Below, in pieces: positions 7,779 through 13,047 of a stretch of 17,430 bases of DNA. The position numbers were made by a program, and so were the translations under genes. The notes beneath the pieces were generated by a model, which saw only the letters and a list, made by a program, of their open reading frames with translations, made no database searches and was not told where the DNA came from. Position 1 is the first letter of the stretch, and every line of letters begins with the position of its first letter. The DNA comes from an uncultured Synergistaceae bacterium (GTDB lineage: Bacteria; Synergistota; Synergistia; Synergistales; Aminobacteriaceae), in NCBI GenBank assembly GCA_937870605.1, contig CALMZW010000291.1:1-17430 (forward strand). The letters are read 5' to 3'.

Positions 7779-8957
7779 TTACCGGGCGCGGTGCGCGGCC
7801 AGGACGCGTTTCGTCGCGTCCGCCGCGTCGGCGAGGTCGTCGTCCGTCATGGCCGGGAAGAGCGGCAGCGACACGATCCGCTCCGAGACGTATTCCGCCT
7901 CGGGGAAGTCCCCGGGCTTCCAGCCGAGCGTCTTCCGGTAGTACGTATAGAGGTGGACGGCCTGGTAGTGGAGCGCCGTGCCGATGTTCTGTTCGCGCAT
8001 CAGCGCCATGAAGCGGTCGCGGTCGATCGTGAGGGCGCCGGTGTCGATCAGGGGCGTGAAGATGTGCCAGGAGTGCACGGTTCCGGCCTCGGGTTCGGGC
8101 GGCAGGATCAGGCCGGGCAGTCCGTCGAAGGCCCTCCGGTACGCCGCGACGAGGTCGCGCCGCCGCGCGTTGAAGCGATCCAGCTCACGGAGCTGCGAGA
8201 GGCCGATGGCGGCCTGGATGTCGAGCATGTTGTACTTGAGCCCCGGGACGACGATGTCGTAGTGCGGGGTTCCCGTCGCGGCGTAGCGGTTCCACGCGCC
8301 CTTGGACATTCCGTGCTGGCGCATGACCGAGACGGCTTCGGCGGCTTCCTCGTCGCCGGTGCAGACCATGCCGCCCTCGCCCGTCGTGATGTTTTTCGTC
8401 GGGTGGAAGCTGAACACGCAGATCCGGCGCTCGCTCGCGGGCGTCCGGCCGACGGGGCCGCCGCTCCACGAAGCGCCCATCGCATGGGCGGCGTCCTCGA
8501 TGACTGCGAGGCGGTGTTTCCGCGCGATTTCGAGGATCTCTTCCATGCGGCAGGGGCGTCCGGCGAAGTGTACGGGGACGATCGCCTTCGTATGCGGGGT
8601 GATCGCCGCCTCGATCGCCTCGGGGCGGATGTTCAGCGTGCGGCGGTCGATATCGGCGAGAACGGGGCGGGCTCCCGTGAACAGGATCGTGTTGACGGTG
8701 GCGGCGAAGGTCATCGGCGTCGTGACGACCTCGTCGCCTTGGCCGATTCCGAGCGCCATGAGCGCCAGATGCAATCCGGCGGTGGCGGAGTTGACGGCCA
8801 GCGCGTACGGTGCGTCGACGACGCGCGCGAATTCCTTCTCGAATGCAAGCGTCTTGGGGCCTGTCGTGATCCATCCGGAACGGATCGATTCCGCGATGTC
8901 CTGTATTGCGTCCTCGCCGATGGACGGGCGGGCGAAGGGAAGAAAATCCTTTCTCAT
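7779..8957 (-). CDS. arnB: UDP-4-amino-4-deoxy-L-arabinose aminotransferase ArnB
   Basis: The product has 392 aa; E. coli ArnB has about 380. It is a PLP enzyme of the DegT/DnrJ/EryC1 sugar-aminotransferase family that converts UDP-Ara4O to UDP-Ara4N with glutamate as donor. The PLP lysine is K188 in SFHPTKNITTGEGGMV, the same residue number and context as in Salmonella ArnB. D155 in VIEDAAHAMG faces the PLP ring. VNSATAGLHLAL (55-66) and TTPMTFAATVN (79-89) are further family motifs. The ATG at 8957 has an AAGGAGG SD and overlaps the arnT stop by 4 nt. Other family members make perosamine and similar sugars; the cluster context decides for ArnB. Confidence 0.95.
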   Translation of the reverse strand: MRKDFLPFARPSIGEDAIQDIAESIRSGWITTGPKTLAFEKEFARVVDAPYALAVNSATAGLHLALMALGIGQGDEVVTTPMTFAATVNTILFTGARPVLADIDRRTLNIRPEAIEAAITPHTKAIVPVHFAGRPCRMEEILEIARKHRLAVIEDAAHAMGASWSGGPVGRTPASERRICVFSFHPTKNITTGEGGMVCTGDEEAAEAVSVMRQHGMSKGAWNRYAATGTPHYDIVVPGLKYNMLDIQAAIGLSQLRELDRFNARRRDLVAAYRRAFDGLPGLILPPEPEAGTVHSWHIFTPLIDTGALTIDRDRFMALMREQNIGTALHYQAVHLYTYYRKTLGWKPGDFPEAEYVSERIVSLPLFPAMTDDDLADAADATKRVLAAHRAR

Positions 8958-10603
8958 GGGGCGGTCGCCTCCTTGGGTTTGTTCGTTATGACGAGTCCCC
9001 GCTCCGTGGCTCCGAGCAGGATCGGCTGCGGATGTCCGGCCGGGAAGAGCCGGTCCTTGTGGGCCGCCGAGATGACGACGAGGACGCGTTTGTCGCTGTT
9101 CCAGAGACGCTCGAACTGCTCGTCCCCGATGAACCAGGCCGGGTTGCGTTCCTGACGGGCGCCGAACTCGAGTTCGCCGAAATATCGCACAAGAACCACG
9201 CGTTGCTTCAGGTAGAAGGGAATTCCCTGGTCGTACTCCGCGTACTGCGCGATGACGTCTCCGGGGAGCGCGTGCCGCTTGAGCATCTCCGCCGTTTCGC
9301 GGGCGGACATGTGACGATCCAGGAATCCGAAGAGCGGCTTGAGCGACAGGCAGAACAGAAACGAGAGGATGCAAAAGGCGACCAGCGCGTTCCGGCGATG
9401 CCGCGGGCGCGTCAGGAAAAACGCGGCTCCCGCGGCCGCGAGAAGCGCGGCTGCCGGGGCTGCCGCGTATGGAAGCAGCAGCGACGCGGGGTAGCGCCCT
9501 CCGAATGTCGCGTATCCCAGAAGCGCCGCTCCGAAGAGCGCAAGGAGGATCGTCGAGGAAATCGCGCCGACGCGGCCCCACGCGGGGTTTTCCTCTCGCA
9601 GCAGGCGGTCCAGGTATGCGCCCGTCAGGAGGGCGAGCGGCGGGACGCACGGGATGATGTAGGGAATGAGCTTCGATCGGGAAAACGAGAAGAACGCGAA
9701 AACGACGACGGCCCAGAGCAGAAAGAAGAGTTCGTCCCGCTTTTCCTTGCCGAAAGCGCGAAGGCGCGAAGGAAGCGCGTTCGCGAGCGCCGGAACGAGG
9801 AACCCCGTCCACGGCATGAAGCCGGCGATGAGAATCGGAATGAAAAACCACGCGGGCTCATAGCGTCCGTGCAGCGTCGTCGTGTACCGGAGGAAGTGTT
9901 CGCGTATGAAGAAGAAGTCGAAGAAGTCGGGGTTTCGGAAACAGACGACCCAGAACCACGGGACGACGAGCAGGAAGAAGAGCAGGACGCCCGGAAGGGT
10001 CAGCGTGTGACGCGGTATCCGGAAATCCCGCGTCGCGACCATGAAGCAGAAGATCACCGCTCCGGGCAGCACGATCCCGATGAGGCCCTTGCTCAGCGTC
10101 GCGAGCGCCATCCCGGCGTAAAGAAGCAGATAGAACCGCCTGTCGCCGGACGTGTATCCGAGATAGAACCCTCCGAGGGCGACGGTCAGGAAGAACGAGA
10201 GCGTCATATCCGTGATGTTGATGTGCGACGAGGCGTAGAAGAGCAGGGAAGTGGTCAGGACCAGTCCGGAAAGAAAGGCGCTCCGGATGTTTCCGGCGCG
10301 GGCTGCGAGGAGGGCCGTCAGGAGAACCCCGCAGATTCCCAGGGCGGCCGGCCAGAAGCGGCTCGCCCATTCGTTCTGCCCGAAGACCGCGAAGGCCGCG
10401 GCGGTCAGCCAGTAGTGCAGGACGGGCTTCTCGAAATACTTGACGTAGTTCAGGCGGGGCGTGACGAAATCCCGCGTCTCAAGCATTTCTCTCGGAATTT
10501 CAGAGTATCTCCCCTCGTCCGGCTCCAGCAACCCGTGTCCCCCGAGGGCGGTGAAGTAGAGAACCCCGGCGACGAGGGCCAGGATGATTGCAGCACGCTT
10601 CAT
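8954..10603 (-). CDS. arnT: Undecaprenyl-P-L-Ara4N : lipid A transferase ArnT (GT83/PMT-like)
   Basis: The product has 549 aa, essentially the same length as E. coli ArnT (550). It is an integral membrane glycosyltransferase that places L-Ara4N on lipid A phosphates at the periplasmic face. After the first helix comes LLEPDEGRYSEIPREML (25-41), the acidic first periplasmic loop of the ArnT/PMT family. YFEKPVLHYW (56-65) holds the conserved lysine region. About a dozen hydrophobic helices follow, and a soluble C-terminal domain begins near residue 435, with YFGELEFG and FIGDEQFERLW matching ArnT order. The ATG at 10603 has a GGAG SD 5 nt away; further upstream frame is not coding-like. Acceptor specificity (lipid A versus another glycan) is inferred. 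Confidence 0.92.
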   Translation of the reverse strand: MKRAAIILALVAGVLYFTALGGHGLLEPDEGRYSEIPREMLETRDFVTPRLNYVKYFEKPVLHYWLTAAAFAVFGQNEWASRFWPAALGICGVLLTALLAARAGNIRSAFLSGLVLTTSLLFYASSHINITDMTLSFFLTVALGGFYLGYTSGDRRFYLLLYAGMALATLSKGLIGIVLPGAVIFCFMVATRDFRIPRHTLTLPGVLLFFLLVVPWFWVVCFRNPDFFDFFFIREHFLRYTTTLHGRYEPAWFFIPILIAGFMPWTGFLVPALANALPSRLRAFGKEKRDELFFLLWAVVVFAFFSFSRSKLIPYIIPCVPPLALLTGAYLDRLLREENPAWGRVGAISSTILLALFGAALLGYATFGGRYPASLLLPYAAAPAAALLAAAGAAFFLTRPRHRRNALVAFCILSFLFCLSLKPLFGFLDRHMSARETAEMLKRHALPGDVIAQYAEYDQGIPFYLKQRVVLVRYFGELEFGARQERNPAWFIGDEQFERLWNSDKRVLVVISAAHKDRLFPAGHPQPILLGATERGLVITNKPKEATAP

Positions 10604-10637
10604 AAAAGCTCCGTCACTCCCAACGTGGCGCTTGTGT

Positions 10638-10652
10638 CCGCGCACCGCGCGG
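10638..10652 (-). other. GC hairpin at the 5' end of the predicted arnT mRNA
   Basis: CCGCGC and GCGCGG form a perfect 6-bp stem around a 3-nt loop. It sits directly after the expected arnT transcription start (near 10654) and well before the SD. It may stabilise the 5' end; no function is shown. Confidence 0.4.
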
Positions 10653-10660
10653 CAGGAATC

Positions 10661-10689
10661 ATTGTACCCCAAGCCTTTCGGCTCCGCAT
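10661..10689 (-). promoter_or_regulatory. Candidate arnT-operon promoter
   Basis: On the minus strand there is a good -10, TACAAT (10666-10661). The hexamer at 17-nt spacing is ATGCGG (10689-10684), a poor -35, so an activator may be needed. The expected leader is about 50 nt to the ATG at 10603. Confidence 0.45.
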
Positions 10690-10717
10690 CTTCGGGACTA
10701 TAATGTTTTCCGAAAGG
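10674..10717. promoter_or_regulatory. 8-bp inverted repeat spanning the divergent arnT / arnE-like promoters
   Basis: CCTTTCGG (10674-10681) and CCGAAAGG (10710-10717) are exact reverse complements with 28 bases between. The left arm lies between the arnT -10 and -35 and covers the -35 of the plus promoter. The right arm covers the plus transcription start and SD region. It is a candidate operator for a dimeric regulator. Confidence 0.4.
10676..10704 (+). promoter_or_regulatory. Candidate promoter of the arnE-like gene
   Basis: A perfect TATAAT at 10699-10704 follows a weak -35, TTTCGG (10676-10681), at 17-nt spacing. The start near 10711 would give a leader of about 17 nt before the GTG at 10728. 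Confidence 0.55.
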
Positions 10718-10727
10718 TGGGGAAGCT

Positions 10728-11099
10728 GTGGATACGCTTGGGATATTTCTGCTTCTCGGCTCGGCGTTCTTCAACGCCGGGGCGAATACGCTCATGAAGG
10801 CCGCATTCGGACACCAGAGCGATCTTCTGGCCAACGGGGCCGCCGCCGCATGCGTCCGGATCATGACGAACCCGTTCGCGATCGGCGGCGTCGCGTGTTT
10901 CGGCATCTCGTTCGTTTTTCTGAGCGCGGCGCTCAGCCGCGTGGATCTTTCGATCGCGTATCCGTTCATGGCGGGCGTGGTGTTCCTTCTCGTTCTCTCC
11001 GTCTCCGTCCTCGTCTTCCACGAACCCGTCTCGTTCTGGCGCGTCGCGGGAATCGGCACGATCCTTGCGGGGATCCTGATTCTTTCCTTCAAGGGATAG
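10728..11099 (+). CDS. ArnE/ArnF-like EamA/SMR membrane protein, probable Und-P-L-Ara4N flippase subunit
   Basis: The product has 123 aa, between E. coli ArnE (111) and ArnF (128). It has four hydrophobic helices, near residues 4-24, 50-70, 75-97 and 104-121. The segment VDLSIAYPFMAG (72-83) followed by FHEPVSFWRVAGIGTILAGI (97-116) matches the ArnE pattern of IAYP plus HEPVS before the last helix. The start is GTG at 10728, with AGGTGGGG upstream. In Gammaproteobacteria ArnE and ArnF form a heterodimer that moves undecaprenyl-P-L-Ara4N across the inner membrane. Only one subunit is seen here, so it might work as a homodimer or have a partner elsewhere. It diverges from arnT with a shared control region. 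A generic drug-type SMR transporter is the alternative; context favours the flippase role. Confidence 0.82.
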   Translation: MDTLGIFLLLGSAFFNAGANTLMKAAFGHQSDLLANGAAAACVRIMTNPFAIGGVACFGISFVFLSAALSRVDLSIAYPFMAGVVFLLVLSVSVLVFHEPVSFWRVAGIGTILAGILILSFKG

Positions 11100-11171
11100 G
11101 CTTCGGAATACGGATTCACTCGACCGGGAAGAAAACGTCGCCCGAATTCATCTTCAGGAGGGACAACTCGT

Positions 11172-12077
11172 ATGGAAAGATTCCGGGATTACTTCGAAGA
11201 TGTTCTCCAGAGTCTGTACGACGGCGTCTACATCATGGACCGGGACCGGCGGATAACGTTCTGGAACCGCTCCGCCGAACGGATCACGGGCTATTCCGCG
11301 TCCGAGGTGATCGGACATGCATGTTCGGAAAACATCCTGATGCATGTGGACGAGTGCGGGTGTCAGCTGTGCCTCGGGCATTGTCCGGCGGCGAAGGCGA
11401 TGGATGAAGGAGTGGAGAAGGAATCCAGAATCTATCTCCATCACAAGAACGGATTCCGGTTGCCCGTGATGGTCCGCGTCTCTCCCATCCGCAGCGAGCA
11501 GGGAGACGTCGTCGGCGCCGTGGAGGTTTTCAGCGATAATTCCGTTCTGGAAACATCCATGAAACGACTCAAGGAGCTTGAGTCGCAGGCGTTCTCCGAT
11601 GCGCTGACGGAATTGCCGAACCGCCGCTACGCGGAGATGGTCCTTCGAACGAGGCAGGATCAATCGGAACGATACGGTGTTGCGGGATTCGGGGTGTTCT
11701 TTGCCGATATCGACAGGTTCAAGCGCGTCAACGACGACTATGGTCACGATGTCGGGGACAGCGTTCTCCGGATGGTTGCGGGCGCCCTGAAGTACTGCGT
11801 CCGTGACGGCGATGTCGCCTGCCGCTGGGGCGGAGAGGAATTCGTTATCCTCGTCGGCGCGGAAAACCTGGAGATGCTCGCCAGGATCGGCGAACGACTC
11901 CGGGCAATGGTGGAATCTTCGAGTCTCGATACGGACAAAGGCGCCCTTCGCGTTACGGCTTCGTTCGGCGGGACATTGCAGCGTCCGGGAGAGAACTTTA
12001 CGGATACGGTGAAGCGGGCCGACTCGCTGATGTACGCATGCAAGGAAAACGGGAGAAACCGCGTGACGGTGGAATAG
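11172..12077 (+). CDS. PAS-GGDEF diguanylate cyclase with a cysteine-rich PAS segment
   Basis: The product has 301 aa. The ATG at 11172 has an AGGAGGG SD. The PAS domain covers about residues 5-125 (YDGVYIMDRDRRITFWN, then AERITGYSASEVIG). A short coiled linker (about 125-141) leads to the GGDEF domain (142-301). The signature is GGEEF (220-224), consistent with an active cyclase making c-di-GMP from two GTP. FADIDRFKRVND holds the Mg-binding aspartates. RDGD (211-214) is the RxxD inhibitory site at the standard 5-residue spacing. No transmembrane helix is seen, so it is probably cytoplasmic. Within PAS, C62, C64, C67 and C71 (plus C51) cluster, hinting at a metal or redox cofactor. The gene lies 72 nt after the arnE-like gene with no terminator seen, so the two may be cotranscribed. 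Confidence 0.9.
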   Translation: MERFRDYFEDVLQSLYDGVYIMDRDRRITFWNRSAERITGYSASEVIGHACSENILMHVDECGCQLCLGHCPAAKAMDEGVEKESRIYLHHKNGFRLPVMVRVSPIRSEQGDVVGAVEVFSDNSVLETSMKRLKELESQAFSDALTELPNRRYAEMVLRTRQDQSERYGVAGFGVFFADIDRFKRVNDDYGHDVGDSVLRMVAGALKYCVRDGDVACRWGGEEFVILVGAENLEMLARIGERLRAMVESSSLDTDKGALRVTASFGGTLQRPGENFTDTVKRADSLMYACKENGRNRVTVE

Positions 12078-12096
12078 ACCGATTCGCGATTTCGGC

Positions 12097-12840
12097 CTAG
12101 AGATCCCTGGTGCTCGTGAAGGTGCGGAACTTGTTGAGGTTCCGCGAAACCCTCGCCCAGTACACAGCCGGCGATCCCCCGTAGTAGCGGCCGAGGGCGG
12201 CCTGCGTGGTCTCGTAGGCGCGAAGATAGCGGGAGAGCAACAGGCATCCGGCGCCGATCCCCTTGTCGGGGTCGAAGAGGTCCGCTTCCGATGTGATGCC
12301 GTTTGCGGCCAGCAGCGTCGAATGGACCTTCCACGAAACCTGCATCACGCCCGCAGCGCCGTAATCGCTTCGCGACGACGGAATGAAATGGCTTTCCGTG
12401 AAGCCGACGGCGAGCGCGATGTCGAGAGGCAGGTCGTATTTGAACGTGTACTTGACGAATGCGGCGGCTTCCCTGGCGACGGTCGGTTTGTCGAGCATCC
12501 GGTTGTGCTCGCCGATAAACAGCGCCACGGCGCGAACGTCGCCCAGAACTTCATCCGTGAGGCGCGCAAGGGAACGGAGCGGACGGACCAGATCATTTTC
12601 GAATGTCTTCGAGAGCTCCCGCGCAATGCGGGACGTGTTTCGCAGAAGAGGAGCGGCGAGCGGGTCGGAGGACCAGTTTCGGGCAGGGATTTCGAGCACA
12701 TGCGGCGGCGGGTTCGGCGGTTCGGCCGAAACCAGCGCGAGAACCGTCGACAGCCCCCAACCTCCGGCGCCGATGGCCAGGAATGCGGCGCATGAGCCGG
12801 AGAGGACGAGAAGGACAACGCGGCGGATGTACTGTCGCAC
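12097..12840 (-). CDS. Membrane-anchored lytic transglycosylase (SLT/goose-lysozyme-like fold)
   Basis: The product has 247 aa from a GTG at 12840. The start is chosen because GGAGG lies 7 nt upstream. ATG codons at 12846 (SD only 1 nt away) and 12882 (no SD) are less likely. The N-terminus MRQYIRR plus a long hydrophobic stretch is a signal anchor facing the periplasm. A linker with LARLTDEVLGDVRAVALFI follows. The catalytic domain begins near residue 120, with Glu149 in the AVGFTESHFIPSS segment (the ES motif) and GAAGVMQVSWKVH as the second SLT motif. ALGRYYGGSPAVYWARV is the usual third motif. It would cleave peptidoglycan between MurNAc and GlcNAc. It has its own promoter and converges on the diguanylate cyclase gene with only 19 nt between. 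Confidence 0.87.
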   Translation of the reverse strand: MRQYIRRVVLLVLSGSCAAFLAIGAGGWGLSTVLALVSAEPPNPPPHVLEIPARNWSSDPLAAPLLRNTSRIARELSKTFENDLVRPLRSLARLTDEVLGDVRAVALFIGEHNRMLDKPTVAREAAAFVKYTFKYDLPLDIALAVGFTESHFIPSSRSDYGAAGVMQVSWKVHSTLLAANGITSEADLFDPDKGIGAGCLLLSRYLRAYETTQAALGRYYGGSPAVYWARVSRNLNKFRTFTSTRDL

Positions 12841-12847
12841 GGGCATT

Positions 12848-12852
12848 CCTCC
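12848..12852 (-). promoter_or_regulatory. SD that decides the GTG start of the lytic transglycosylase
   Basis: GGAGG on the minus strand lies 7 nt from the GTG at 12840 but only 1 nt from the ATG at 12846, so GTG is favoured. Confidence 0.6.
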
Positions 12853-12907
12853 ATTTCGCGGGTCAACGGGAAACATTCTCATCGTGTGTCAAAAAACGGT
12901 TTTCGTA

Positions 12908-12936
12908 ATTATACGTACAATCGGATATTCTGGCAA
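12908..12936 (-). promoter_or_regulatory. Near-consensus promoter for the lytic transglycosylase
   Basis: On the minus strand there is TTGCCA (12936-12931), exactly 17 nt, then TATAAT (12913-12908). The expected start is near 12901, with a leader of about 60 nt that begins in a T-rich run. Confidence 0.78.
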
Positions 12937-12975
12937 ATACCGCCCACATTCCGGCTCGATTCCAGGAAGAGAACA

Positions 12976-13016
12976 AAAGGAGGCGTCTCTCCCCGTAGGG
13001 GAGGGACGCCTCCTTT
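12976..13016 (-). terminator. Intrinsic terminator after the UPF0182 gene
   Basis: The 19-nt arms 12976-12994 and 12998-13016 pair fully with one G-U and a 3-nt loop. On the minus strand the stem ends in CCTCCTTTTGTTC, giving a T run in the right direction. It lies 31 nt past the UPF0182 stop and upstream of the transglycosylase promoter, so it separates the two units. Confidence 0.85.
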
Positions 13017-13047
13017 GCGTTGATCAACGAAGAAGACTCCGCAGCTC

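Noticed and set aside
7320..9155. 611-aa plus-strand ORF opposite arnC and arnB
   Set aside because: Antisense shadow of two well-supported genes.
11100..11171. Possible terminator between the arnE-like gene and the cyclase
   Set aside because: No inverted repeat with adequate stem and T run could be found.
8906..11407. 833-aa plus-strand ORF opposite arnT
   Set aside because: Antisense shadow: very rich in Arg, Glu and Gly and without domain motifs, while the opposite strand encodes a clear ArnT. It also crosses the true arnE-like gene in another frame.
1301..13016. The two large hairpins (1301-1348 and 12976-13016) as copies of one repeat family
   Set aside because: Stem sequences and loop sizes differ; both are better explained as separate terminators at gene ends.
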